This document shows, in pieces, positions 26,170 to 34,380 of a stretch of DNA of 64,000 nucleotides (the stretch's first letter is position 1; each line of letters starts with the position of its first letter). Source of the stretch: an uncultured Eubacteriales bacterium. Lineage in GTDB: Bacteria; Bacillota; Clostridia; Christensenellales; Aristaeellaceae. Under the pieces are notes generated by a model. It had not been told where the DNA came from. It did no database searches and worked only from the letters and a program-made list of their open reading frames with translations. A program made the translations under genes and the position numbers. The DNA lies in NCBI GenBank assembly GCA_900542445.1, contig UQNN01000002.1, forward strand, positions 124,001 through 188,000, written 5' to 3'.

Positions 26170-27105
26170 ATGAAAAAGATCCTTGCCGTTGTTCTTGCGC
26201 TGGTGCTCTGTCTGGCTCTGTGTGCCGTGGGTTCCGCGGAAGGCAAGTACAAAATCGGCATTCTCGCGCCGGCTGTCACGCATGGCTGGGTTGCGGGCGT
26301 CGCTTACAACGCCGAGCAGGAATGCCTTGCTCTGGCGGACGAAGTGGACTACAAGCTCTATACCTCCAACAACGCGGAGGAAATGACCACGCAGCTGGAC
26401 GACCTCATGACCTGGGGCGCGCAGGCGATCGTCGCGTTCCCGCAGTGGGAAGGCATGGAAGTACCGATTCAGAACGCGATTGATTCCGGCATCACCGTCG
26501 TGAACTTCGATATCGTCATCGACGCGGACGGCGTGTACCGCGTGACCGGCGACAACGAGGGCATGGGTGTTGAGTCCGCCAAGTACATCGTCGATAAGAT
26601 CGGCACCACCGGCACCGTCGTGGCGCTTCCGGTTCCGACCAGCGGCAGCGTTTCCGAGCTGCGCATGAAGGGCTTCACCGACACGATCAAGGAGATCGCG
26701 CCGGAAATGAACGTGATTGAATACGCGACCGCGTTCACCCGTGAAGACGGCCTGAAGGATTTCACCGATATCCTCGCGGCGAACAAGCAGATCGACGCCG
26801 TTTACAGCCTGGATGACGAAACCTCCATCGGCGTGCTTCAGGCGATTGAAGACGCGGGCCGCACCGATATTAAGGTCATCACCGGCGGCGGCGGATGCCA
26901 GGAGTACTTCAAGATCATCAAGGAAAACGAATCCATCAACATCTGCTCCGCGCTGTACAGCCCGCTGATGGTGCGTCAGGCCGTGGATATGGCGGTTTCC
27001 GTGCTCAAGGGCGAGAAGGTTGATCCGGTTCTGGTCATCCCGACGACGATCGTGGATCGCAGCAACGTGGACGAGTATCTCGATCCGAACAACACCGTGT
27101 ATTGA
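26170..27105 (+). CDS. Sugar ABC transporter, ribose-type substrate-binding protein
   Basis: Exported binding protein of 311 residues of the periplasmic-binding-protein type 1 family that serves ribose, inositol and similar ligands. Signal peptide about 1-23 ending GSAEG, without a typical lipobox. The fold begins YKIGILAPAVTHGWV and contains DAVYSLDDETSIGVLQA. ATG 26170 follows ATAGGAGG; the frame is open far upstream but without start features. Ligand unknown. Confidence 0.9.
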   Translation: MKKILAVVLALVLCLALCAVGSAEGKYKIGILAPAVTHGWVAGVAYNAEQECLALADEVDYKLYTSNNAEEMTTQLDDLMTWGAQAIVAFPQWEGMEVPIQNAIDSGITVVNFDIVIDADGVYRVTGDNEGMGVESAKYIVDKIGTTGTVVALPVPTSGSVSELRMKGFTDTIKEIAPEMNVIEYATAFTREDGLKDFTDILAANKQIDAVYSLDDETSIGVLQAIEDAGRTDIKVITGGGGCQEYFKIIKENESINICSALYSPLMVRQAVDMAVSVLKGEKVDPVLVIPTTIVDRSNVDEYLDPNNTVY

Positions 27106-27151
27106 TGGCATTCTCTTCGCCGTGACCGCCCTGCGGCGGCAGCGGGGAACA

Positions 27152-27179
27152 GGGCTATGGCGTGAGCCATAGCCCATTT
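27152..27179 (+). terminator. Hairpin between binding protein and ATPase genes
   Basis: GGGCTATGGC pairs with GCCATAGCCC around GTGA, followed by ATTTTC. A partial terminator or mRNA-stabilising hairpin is likely because the operon continues. Confidence 0.7.
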
Positions 27180-27206
27180 TCATATCCAAAAGCGGGGAGG
27201 ACAACC

Positions 27207-28685
27207 ATGAAACTGAAAATGGACGGAATCTGCAAATCGTTCGGTTCCAACGAGGTGCTCAAGTCCGTGGGCTTTCAGCTGGGCGAGGGCGAAATCTGTG
27301 CCCTGCTGGGCGAAAACGGCGCGGGCAAATCGACACTGATGAATATTCTGGGCGGCGTTTTGCAGCCGGATTCGGGCGATATCCTGCTGGACGGCGAAAA
27401 GAAAACGTTTGATTCGCCGGCGCAGTCGCTTGATGCGGGCATCGCGTTCATCCATCAGGAATTGAACCTGATTAACGATCTGCCGATTTACGAAAACATG
27501 TTTATCGGGCGGGAACTCAAAAAGAAGAGCGGCTTTCTGGATCACAAGCGGATGATCGAGCAGACGAGCCGCGTGTTTGACCGTATGGGGCTGACGCTTG
27601 ACCCCAGGGAGATGGTGCGCAATCTGGACGCGTCGTATAAGCAGATTGTGGAAATCAGCCGTGCGCTGCTGATGGACGCGAAGATCATCATCATGGACGA
27701 ACCGACAACGTCGCTCACCGATCCGGAAATCGAGAAAGTATTCGCGATTCTGCGGCAGCTGCGCCAGCAGAAGGTGGGCATCGTCTTTATTTCGCACAAG
27801 CTTCGCGAAGTGATGGAGATCTGCGATACGTATACGGTTCTGCGCGACGGCGTGATGGTAGCCAGCGGCAGCGTGAAGGATGTGACCACATCCGATTTGG
27901 CGCGCTTCATGGTCGGCCATGACGTGCGCACAGAGAAACTCGGCAGCGGCGCGCAGCGCGGGGAAGAGAGACTGTCCCTGCGCGGGCTTACGCAGGAGCC
28001 GCATTTCCGCAATATCGATTTGACGGCTTATGCGGGCGAGGTGCTCGGCGTGACGGGCCTGCTCGGAGACGGTCGAAGCGAGCTGTTTTCTGCGGTATTC
28101 GGCGCGGAGCCGATGAGCGCAGGCGAGATCAGGCTTTGCGGCCAAGCGGTGCGGATCACCTCGACCCGACAGGCCAAGCGGCTGGGCATTGCCTATGTGC
28201 CGCGCAACCGCAAGGAGAACGGCATCATCAAGGATATGTCGATCCTCGAAAACGGAACGATCGTTTCCTGGCCGGATCTGATGCGCCGCGGCCTGCTGAA
28301 TCACGAGAAACAGCGGGCGGAGTTTAACGAAGAAAAAGCGGCGCTGCATATCAAGATGGGCGGCGAAAACGACTCGATCACCAGCCTTTCCGGCGGCAAT
28401 CAGCAAAAGGTGGTGCTGGCCAAGTGGCTCAGCCGTGAGCCGAAAGTGCTGATCCTCGACAACCCGACGCAGGGCGTCGATGTGGGCGCGAAAGAGGAGA
28501 TTTACGACATCATCCTCAAGCTGGCGAAAGAGGGCGTTTCGGTCATCGTGCTTTCCTCCGAGGCGCAGGAAATCATCCGCGTCTGCGATCGGGCGCTGGT
28601 GATGTATCACGGCGAGATTGTCGGCGAAGTGAGCGGAGAAACGATGACGGAGCATGAAATCATGCGGCTGGCAACCGGCGGCTGA
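27207..28685 (+). CDS. Sugar ABC transporter ATPase (RbsA/MglA type)
   Basis: Tandem ATPase of 492 residues with two ABC domains. First domain: GENGAGKST, signature changed to NLDASYKQIVEISRAL, Walker B IIIMDEPTTSL. Second domain: degenerate Walker A (LLGDGRSEL), full signature LSGGNQQKV, Walker B VLILDNPTQGVD. This asymmetry is normal for RbsA. ATG 27207 follows GGGGAGG. Next gene, the permease, starts 24 bases later. Confidence 0.93.
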   Translation: MKLKMDGICKSFGSNEVLKSVGFQLGEGEICALLGENGAGKSTLMNILGGVLQPDSGDILLDGEKKTFDSPAQSLDAGIAFIHQELNLINDLPIYENMFIGRELKKKSGFLDHKRMIEQTSRVFDRMGLTLDPREMVRNLDASYKQIVEISRALLMDAKIIIMDEPTTSLTDPEIEKVFAILRQLRQQKVGIVFISHKLREVMEICDTYTVLRDGVMVASGSVKDVTTSDLARFMVGHDVRTEKLGSGAQRGEERLSLRGLTQEPHFRNIDLTAYAGEVLGVTGLLGDGRSELFSAVFGAEPMSAGEIRLCGQAVRITSTRQAKRLGIAYVPRNRKENGIIKDMSILENGTIVSWPDLMRRGLLNHEKQRAEFNEEKAALHIKMGGENDSITSLSGGNQQKVVLAKWLSREPKVLILDNPTQGVDVGAKEEIYDIILKLAKEGVSVIVLSSEAQEIIRVCDRALVMYHGEIVGEVSGETMTEHEIMRLATGG

Positions 28686-28709
28686 TGCGGATAAAGGAGA
28701 AAAACGACG

Positions 28710-29747
28710 ATGGAAAAGACCAGACAAAAAGGTTTTGCGGCATGGTTTATCGATAACTGGAAGCGGAAACCGCTGTTTTCCACGGGCATTGCGCTGCTGG
28801 TGATGGTGGTTTTGCAGATTCTTGCGCTGGGGTTTGATTACGCCTCCTTCGGCGAATGGTTTGGGGCGTTTTCGCGAAACTGGATCAACATTCTGCGCAA
28901 CAACGCGGGCGTGGGCATTATCGCGCTGGGCATGACGTTTGTCATCATTTCGGGCGGCATCGATCTGGCCGTCGGTTCCACGATGGTGGCGATCGGCGCG
29001 GTCATCATGTCGCTGATTGACAGCGGCTCCTCCGGCTTGCTGGCGGGTATGGGGATTACCGGCGTACCGGCGTACATCATCGCGATAGCCGTCGGCATTC
29101 TGCTCGGCGTGCTGCTGGGCGAATGCACCGGCGTTCTGGTTGCGCATTTCGGCATGCCGCCGTTCATCGCCACGCTGGGCATGATGAAAATCTGCCGCAG
29201 CGTGACGCAGCAGTGCATGCAGAAAGCGTCGCCCACCGTGCCGAAAGCGTTTTTGAAGATTGCCAACGCGCGTATCGGCGGCGAAATCATTCTGCCGATT
29301 CTCTATTGGCTGGCGCTGGCGGCTATTCTGCATGTGGTGAGCAAACATACGGCATTTGGCCGTCAGGTGTTCGCTATCGGCTCGAACGAGCGCACCAGCA
29401 AACTCAGCGGCGTGAACGTCCGCGCGGTCAAGCGCCGCGTGTACGCGCTGATGGGCGCGCTGGTCGCGATTACGGCGGTCATTCAAATTGCCCGCATCGG
29501 CAGCATGGATTACGCCAACGCGGGCAGCGGCTATGAAATGGATGCCATCGCGGCGGTCATCATCGGCGGCACGAGCATGAGCGGCGGCCGCGGTTCGGTG
29601 GTCGGTTCCGTGCTGGGCATGCTGATTCTGGCTGTGATGAACAATTTGCTGAACCTCATCGGCGTGCCGCCGTTCCTGCGTGAAGCCTTCAAGGGCATCA
29701 TCGTCATCGGCGCGGTGCTGCTGCAAAAGAAGGAAAAGGCCAGCTAA
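28710..29747 (+). CDS. Sugar ABC transporter permease (RbsC type)
   Basis: Membrane protein of 345 residues with about nine or ten helices. Conserved RbsC stretches: ALGMTFVIISGGIDLAVGS, FIATLGMM and AVIIGGTSMSGGRGSVVGS. It forms the channel of the importer with the ATPase upstream. A dehydrogenase gene follows after 13 bases. Confidence 0.93.
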   Translation: MEKTRQKGFAAWFIDNWKRKPLFSTGIALLVMVVLQILALGFDYASFGEWFGAFSRNWINILRNNAGVGIIALGMTFVIISGGIDLAVGSTMVAIGAVIMSLIDSGSSGLLAGMGITGVPAYIIAIAVGILLGVLLGECTGVLVAHFGMPPFIATLGMMKICRSVTQQCMQKASPTVPKAFLKIANARIGGEIILPILYWLALAAILHVVSKHTAFGRQVFAIGSNERTSKLSGVNVRAVKRRVYALMGALVAITAVIQIARIGSMDYANAGSGYEMDAIAAVIIGGTSMSGGRGSVVGSVLGMLILAVMNNLLNLIGVPPFLREAFKGIIVIGAVLLQKKEKAS

Positions 29748-29760
29748 GGGAGGAAAAAAC

Positions 29761-30801
29761 ATGTTTGGTATCGGTATCATTGGCTGCGGCAAGATTGCGC
29801 AGGTGCGGCATATTCCCGAATACAACGACAACCCGGACGCAAAGCTCGTCGCGTTTTATGATTTGAACACGGCGCGTGCGAAGGCGCTGGCCGAGCAATA
29901 CGGCGGCAGAGCCTATGAGAGCGTCGAGGCGTTGCTCGCCGACCCGAACGTGGACGCGGTGAGCGTCTGCTCGGCAAACGCCAGCCATGCGGAAATCACG
30001 GTGGCGGCGCTGGAGGCGGGCAAGCATGTGCTGTGCGAAAAGCCGATGGCGACGACGCTGGCGGATTGCGAACGCATGGTCAGCGCGGCGAAAAAGAGCG
30101 GAAAGCGGCTTATGATCGACCAGAACCAGCGCCTGGCCGGTGCGCACGTGAAAGCGCGCGAGCTGATCGAGCAGGGCGAGATTGGCCGCGTCATCACGTT
30201 TGCGACGGCGTTCCGCCACGGCGGGCCGGAAACGTGGAGCATCGATCCCGGCCAGAGCACGTGGTTCTTTGACAAAAAGCGCGCGGCGATGGGCGCGATG
30301 GCGGATTTGGGCGTGCATAAGACGGATCTCATTCAGTATCTGATTGGACAGACGGTCGATGAGGTGGAAGCGCAGCTCTGCACGCTGGATAAGAAATTTT
30401 CCGACGGCAGCCCCATCACGGTGGACGACAACGCGTTCTGCATCTATCACATGGACGGCGGCGCGGTCGGCACGATGATTGCCTCGTGGACGAATTACGG
30501 CCCGGAAGACAATTCCACGGTCATCAACGGCACGGAAGGCGTTTTGCGGATTTACGACGATCCGGCGCACACGCTTGTTTTGGAAAAGAAAGACGGAACC
30601 CGCGTCTGCTATGACGTGGACGCGATTCAGACCAACGATAACCAGACTAAATCCGGCATGATCGATCTGTTTGTGGAGGGGCTGAAAGATCCGACGGAGC
30701 AGGGCATCGACGCGCAGAGCGTGCTGACGGCCATGCGCGCGGTTTTTGCGGCGATTGAGTCCTCCGAAACGGGCCGCCGGGTGAAGACGAGCGAAGTATG
30801 A
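29761..30801 (+). CDS. Gfo/Idh/MocA-family oxidoreductase (first of two)
   Basis: NAD(P)-dependent sugar or cyclitol dehydrogenase of 346 residues. N-terminal Rossmann motif GIIGCGKIAQ (5-14), the family's CEKPMATTLADC, and a C-terminal beta-sheet domain. ATG 29761 follows GGGAGG. It overlaps the following frame's first possible ATG by 4 bases. Probable role: oxidation of the imported sugar or inositol; exact substrate unknown. Confidence 0.9.
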   Translation: MFGIGIIGCGKIAQVRHIPEYNDNPDAKLVAFYDLNTARAKALAEQYGGRAYESVEALLADPNVDAVSVCSANASHAEITVAALEAGKHVLCEKPMATTLADCERMVSAAKKSGKRLMIDQNQRLAGAHVKARELIEQGEIGRVITFATAFRHGGPETWSIDPGQSTWFFDKKRAAMGAMADLGVHKTDLIQYLIGQTVDEVEAQLCTLDKKFSDGSPITVDDNAFCIYHMDGGAVGTMIASWTNYGPEDNSTVINGTEGVLRIYDDPAHTLVLEKKDGTRVCYDVDAIQTNDNQTKSGMIDLFVEGLKDPTEQGIDAQSVLTAMRAVFAAIESSETGRRVKTSEV

Positions 30802-30818
30802 TCGGGGAGGGACGCGGC

Positions 30819-31634
30819 ATGAAGCGCATCATCGCGGTCAATTCCAACTGCTATCACGGCTACGCCATCGAAGAGGCCGTCGCGGGCATTCGCAGGGCGG
30901 GTTTCCATTACATTGAACTGACGGCGACAAAGGGCTGGACGGAACACGTCTTTCCGGATATGCCCTTTGAGCGGCTGCTGGAAATTCAGGATCTGCTTCG
31001 CCGAAACGAGCTGATTCCGTTCTCCATGAGCGGGCACTGCAACCTGATGGACCCCGAACGCATTCCCGATTTCGAGAAGAATATCCGGCTGGCCGCGTTT
31101 TTTGGCTGTCAGTATATCGTTTCGTCGATCGGCGAAGCGCATCTGGCCAATCAGGCTGTTGCGGACGACCATCAGGTCGCGCGCAGCGTTGCGGCGCTGA
31201 TTCCCATGCTGGAGCAGCACAATCTGACGCTCGTACTCGAAACGCACGGGAAGGAGCACGGCACGGGCGAGAAACTGGCGCGCATCGTCCGCGAGATCGA
31301 CAGTCCGCGCGTGAAGATCAATTACGATACGGCGAACGTGATCTTTTACGGCGGCGTCGATCCCGTGCAGGATTTGAAGACCTGCCTTTCGGAAACGGCC
31401 TATATTCACATCAAGGATAAGGGAGGCCGGGACGACGCGTGGGATTTCCCGGCGCTGGGAAAAGGGCATATCGATTTCCCGGCGATTTTTGAAGAGCTGG
31501 AAGCGGCAGGGAATAACTGCCCGCTGAGCATTGAAATCGAGTTTACGCCGGAAGGGGCGGGCAGCCTGGCGGCGGTCGATCAGGCGGTGGCGGACAGCGC
31601 GGCCTATTTGACGGCGCACGGCTTTGAACTGTAA
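30819..31634 (+). CDS. Xylose-isomerase-like TIM-barrel protein (second)
   Basis: Sugar phosphate isomerase/epimerase family, 271 residues. Likely metal ligands in LVLETHGKEHG (Glu), INYDTANVIFYG (Asp), AYIHIKDKGG (His) and SIEIEFTPEG (Glu). ATG 30819 has GGGGAGGG ahead; an in-frame ATG at 30798 overlaps the previous stop and has a poorer site. It lies between two dehydrogenases of the same operon, as in inositol or keto-sugar pathways. Confidence 0.87.
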   Translation: MKRIIAVNSNCYHGYAIEEAVAGIRRAGFHYIELTATKGWTEHVFPDMPFERLLEIQDLLRRNELIPFSMSGHCNLMDPERIPDFEKNIRLAAFFGCQYIVSSIGEAHLANQAVADDHQVARSVAALIPMLEQHNLTLVLETHGKEHGTGEKLARIVREIDSPRVKINYDTANVIFYGGVDPVQDLKTCLSETAYIHIKDKGGRDDAWDFPALGKGHIDFPAIFEELEAAGNNCPLSIEIEFTPEGAGSLAAVDQAVADSAAYLTAHGFEL

Positions 31635-31646
31635 AGGAGACGCAAC

Positions 31647-32612
31647 GTGAGAATCGCATTGGTCGGCGCGGGCGGAATGGGCACGTGCCACTACATGAAT
31701 TATCAACATATCGAGCATGCGCAGGTCGTTGCGCTGGTCGGCCGGGGCGAGAACGACCGCGCGCATGCGGAAGCATGGGGACTGCCGCTGTATGACAGCG
31801 TAACCGAGGCGAATCGGCTGGAACAGATTGATTTGTTTGACGTGTGCGTGCCGACATACCTGCACAAAGCGATTGTGCTGGAGGCGCTTGCCTGCAAAAA
31901 GCCGGTGATCTGTGAAAAACCGATTGCGCTGCACCTGAAGGATGCACAGGAAATGTTTGATGCGGCGCAGGCGAACGGCGTGCAGCTGTATGTGGCACAG
32001 GTGCTGCAATTTACCCGTGAGGTGGAGTGGCTGCACCGCATTGTGGACGAACGGCTTTACGGCGAGCCGCTGGACGCCTGCTTTGAGCGGCTGTCTCAGC
32101 GCCCGGCGTGGAGCCAGGGAAACTGGCTGTTTGACAGGGAAAAGAGCGGCCTTCTGCCGTTTGACCTGCATGTGCACGATCTGGATGTGATGGTCAGCGT
32201 GTTCGGCAGGCCGGACAGCGTGGATTACACGGCCTGCCGTCGAAAGGACAGCGAAATCTGCGACCAGTACCGCATTCGATACGGGTATCGAAACGGTCCG
32301 ACGGTCAGCGCGGAGGCGGCATGGCTGAACGCCTGCATCCCGTTCACCGCCAGATGGCGCGTGTATTTTGAGCGCGGCATGGTCATTTGTGACGAGAAGG
32401 GGCTGACCGGTTACGGCGCGGACGGGCAGACGACCCGCTTTGACGTGGAAGACCCGGTCAAAGTGCCGTGCGGAATCAATCTGCCGCCAAGCGGATGGTT
32501 CTTGCGCGAATTGACGCATTTTGTGCAGTGCGCTGAGCAAAACGCGCCCAGCGACCGCGTGAAAAAGCAGCAGGTTCTCGACGTGCTGAGCGTGCTGGAA
32601 ACGATTCAGTGA
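31647..32612 (+). CDS. Gfo/Idh/MocA-family oxidoreductase (second)
   Basis: Dehydrogenase of 321 residues starting with GTG 31647 after AAAGGAGA. Rossmann motif VGAGGMGTCHY (5-15) and CEKPIALHLKDA; the predicted catalytic region holds DLHVHDLD with His and Asp typical of the family. Last gene of the operon and followed by a terminator. Only modestly similar in sequence to the first dehydrogenase, so it probably acts on a different intermediate. Confidence 0.88.
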   Translation: MRIALVGAGGMGTCHYMNYQHIEHAQVVALVGRGENDRAHAEAWGLPLYDSVTEANRLEQIDLFDVCVPTYLHKAIVLEALACKKPVICEKPIALHLKDAQEMFDAAQANGVQLYVAQVLQFTREVEWLHRIVDERLYGEPLDACFERLSQRPAWSQGNWLFDREKSGLLPFDLHVHDLDVMVSVFGRPDSVDYTACRRKDSEICDQYRIRYGYRNGPTVSAEAAWLNACIPFTARWRVYFERGMVICDEKGLTGYGADGQTTRFDVEDPVKVPCGINLPPSGWFLRELTHFVQCAEQNAPSDRVKKQQVLDVLSVLETIQ

Positions 32613-32631
32613 TATAAATTCAGATGAAAAA

Positions 32632-32674
32632 AACCGAACCCGCTTCCAAATCTGGAAAACGGGTTCGTTTTTTT
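32632..32674 (+). terminator. Terminator of the ribose-type ABC operon
   Basis: AACCGAACCCG pairs with CGGGTTCG around an inner TTCC/GGAA stem and is followed by seven T. Related to the terminators at 24.9 and 33.2 kb. Confidence 0.9.
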
Positions 32675-32809
32675 GCGTGATGGAGACTGCCGTCTTGAGC
32701 CCTGTGCCGCAGCCCTTCGATGGATTCCTTGCGCTGGTTGTTGGAAAAATAGCAGGTATATTTATCAGCACGCATTATGGGCGAGTACAACAAACCGGAA
32801 GTTGTATCA

Positions 32810-32989
32810 TCATTTATCTTTATCTTTTTTTGAAAAAATAAGACTGCCAGATATACCAAAAGATATACCCAGACATACTCCGATTCCAATTCCAGCCATG
32901 CTATTTAAGACATTTATAAAAACAACGCTCCAAAGTATTGCTGCGGTTATTCCGATAGTGACTCCTATAATTATCCTTTTGTTGTTCAT
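32810..32989 (-). CDS. Small glycine-rich membrane protein (59 residues)
   Basis: Not recognised as a named family. On the minus strand, ATG 32989 follows a perfect GGAGGATAAAGCTG ribosome site. The product has two hydrophobic helices: RIIIGVTIGITAAILWSVVF and then GIGIGVCLGISFGISGSLIF, with a lysine-rich end KKDKDK. The second helix has a glycine-zipper spacing. The upstream frame's TAA lies inside its ribosome site, suggesting an original two-gene unit. The base composition is much more AT-rich than the window. Confidence 0.65.
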   Translation of the reverse strand: MNNKRIIIGVTIGITAAILWSVVFINVLNSMAGIGIGVCLGISFGISGSLIFSKKDKDK

Positions 32990-32994
32990 CAGCT

Positions 32995-33117
32995 TTATCC
33001 TCCATAAACTCCGATTTGTTGAGCCAAGTATGCCATATTCCTCAATGAAAGAATATCCTTATATGAAGAATGCAACTGTTTTGCTGTATACTTGTTTCGC
33101 AAGGCTTCTAAGGAACC
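32995..33117 (-). pseudogene. Truncated gene upstream of the small membrane protein
   Basis: Open frame to TAA at 32997-32995, reading KYTAKQLHSSYKDILSLR then NMAYLAQQIGVYGG. Its stop overlaps the ribosome site of the next gene, the pattern of a coupled upstream gene, yet only about 40 codons remain and no start or ribosome site is seen. The only candidate start is TTG 33102. Family unknown. Confidence 0.4.
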
Positions 33118-33126
33118 TCAGCACCT

Positions 33127-33161
33127 TACACACTGACCTTGCCTGCAAGGTTTAGTGTGTT
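33127..33161. repeat. Inverted repeat at the edge of the AT-rich segment
   Basis: ACACACT-GACCTTG (33128-33141) pairs with CAAGGT-TT-AGTGTGT (33146-33160), with one bulge. It marks the boundary of the AT-rich, gene-poor stretch 32675-33180 and may be an old terminator or element end. The bases 32675-32809 show nothing I can support. Confidence 0.5.
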
Positions 33162-33184
33162 ATACCTTTGCGACAGAAAGATAA

Positions 33185-33230
33185 GAAAAAATCCGAACCC
33201 ATTTCCGATTTGGAAAATCTGGTTCGGATT
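33185..33230 (-). terminator. Terminator of the tRNA-Leu gene
   Basis: On the minus strand ATCCGAACC pairs with GGTTCGGAT with an inner TTTCC/GGAAA stem, then TTTTTTCTTAT. It starts 10 bases after the CCA end. Confidence 0.85.
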
Positions 33231-33239
33231 ATACAAGTT

Positions 33240-33323
33240 TGGTGCGGATAGCGGGACTCGAACCCGCACGCCGTGCGGCAGGGGATTTTAAGTCCCCGGT
33301 GTCTGCCATTCCACCATATCCGC
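33240..33323 (-). tRNA. tRNA-Leu (anticodon UAA)
   Basis: 84 bases including an encoded CCA. Acceptor arms GCGGATA and TATCCGC, anticodon loop CTTAAAA between GGGGA and TCCCC, a long class II variable arm (TGCCGCACGGCG region), and the T arm CGGGTTCGA. Decodes UUA and UUG. Own promoter and terminator. Confidence 0.95.
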
Positions 33324-33332
33324 AACAAGGAT

Positions 33333-33361
33333 ATTATATCGGCTTTCGTTTTTATTGTCAA
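33333..33361 (-). promoter_or_regulatory. Consensus promoter of tRNA-Leu
   Basis: On the minus strand TTGACA (33361-33356), 17-base spacer, TATAAT (33338-33333): exact consensus, as usual for tRNA genes. Confidence 0.9.
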
Positions 33362-33383
33362 GCGAGAGAAAATTTGATACAAT
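33355..33383 (+). promoter_or_regulatory. Promoter of aroD, sharing its -35 with the tRNA promoter
   Basis: TTGTCA (33355-33360), 17-base spacer, TACAAT (33378-33383). The -35 hexamer overlaps the opposite-strand TTGACA by five bases, so the two promoters cannot both be bound at once. Confidence 0.75.
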
Positions 33384-33416
33384 GGGATGCAGCAAAAACA
33401 AAGGCGGACAGAACGA

Positions 33417-34187
33417 ATGGAAAAGAACACGGTGCGGATTCAAAATGTGACGCTGGGCGCGGGCATACCCAAGGTTTGTGTGCCTGTGATGGGAAAGGAT
33501 CTCCGTGAATGGACGGAAGCGGCGACAGCTGCACGGGAGCAGGCCGACCTGATTGAATTGCGGTTGGACAGCGTTTCGCCTGAGCTGGATGCAGACCGCG
33601 TGCGGCAGGCCTGCCGCGTTGTTCGCGAAAAAGCACAGGGAGGCGCGCTTTTGGCGACGATGCGCACATCCCGCGACGGCGGTGCGGGCGATGGGGACGC
33701 GGAGCGATATGAAACCCTGCTCGTTACGTTAGCCAGAGAGCGGCTGTGCGACGCGCTGGATGTGGAATTGAGCGTCGGCGAAGCGGCTTTTGCGCGCATT
33801 GCACAGGAGGCGCATGCGGCGGGCGTGCCGGTGGTCGGTTCGTATCACGATTTTGGCGGAACGCCGGAGAACGCCGAGATGCTTGCGTGGCTGCATGCTA
33901 TGGCCCGGCTTGGCGCGGATGTGTGCAAAATTGCGGTGATGCCCCGCGATATTCGGGATGTTTCCCGGCTGAAAGCGGTTTGCATGCAGGCAAACGACGA
34001 GCTGCCCCAGCCGATCATCGCCATTTCGATGGGGGAGCTTGGCGCGTCCACGCGGACAGACGCGGAGGCGATGGGCAGCTGTTTAAGCTTCGGCACGGCG
34101 GGGCAGGGCAGCGCGCCGGGGCAGATGGACGCGCGCGCTCTCAGACGGGCGCTTGAAGAGGCGCACCCAAAACTGAGCAGCCAGTGA
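33417..34187 (+). CDS. aroD: 3-dehydroquinate dehydratase, type I
   Basis: Shikimate pathway enzyme that dehydrates 3-dehydroquinate by a Schiff base. The 256 residues include GSYHDF with His144 and VCKIAVMP with Lys171, at the expected spacing for type I enzymes (His143/Lys170 in E. coli), and DLIELRLD at 44-51. ATG 33417 has AAGGCGG; an in-frame ATG at 33387 would fall near the predicted transcription start. It is not next to other aro genes. Confidence 0.93.
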   Translation: MEKNTVRIQNVTLGAGIPKVCVPVMGKDLREWTEAATAAREQADLIELRLDSVSPELDADRVRQACRVVREKAQGGALLATMRTSRDGGAGDGDAERYETLLVTLARERLCDALDVELSVGEAAFARIAQEAHAAGVPVVGSYHDFGGTPENAEMLAWLHAMARLGADVCKIAVMPRDIRDVSRLKAVCMQANDELPQPIIAISMGELGASTRTDAEAMGSCLSFGTAGQGSAPGQMDARALRRALEEAHPKLSSQ

Positions 34188-34309
34188 CCCCGCTTCAGCC
34201 CGCACAATTTGGAAGTGTTGAAAATATTAAGCAAAGAACGACATCGACAAATGAAATGAAGCACTGAAACGGAAGAAAGAAAAGAAGATGAAAAAATGTA
34301 GGACAAATC

Positions 34310-34338
34310 TTTACAAAAAAGCATATGTCGTTTATAAT
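34310..34338 (+). promoter_or_regulatory. Promoter of the second sugar ABC operon
   Basis: TTTACA (34310-34315), 17-base spacer, TATAAT (34333-34338). Confidence 0.75.
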
Positions 34339-34380
34339 AAATTCAATAAAGGGCGTTTGCCCGACAGAGGAGGATATCTC

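Noticed and set aside
27180..29831. Long minus-strand open frame opposite the sugar ATPase and permease
   Set aside because: Shadow of the RbsA/RbsC-type genes; no ribosome site or family pattern.
32620..32889. Minus-strand frame of 89 codons after the small membrane protein
   Set aside because: It overlaps the small protein in another frame and ends inside the sugar operon terminator; no start site.
32673..33155. Plus-strand open frame of 160 codons in the AT-rich segment
   Set aside because: It runs through the terminator, has no ribosome site, and its hydrophobic part is the antisense of the small membrane protein, which has a better start.
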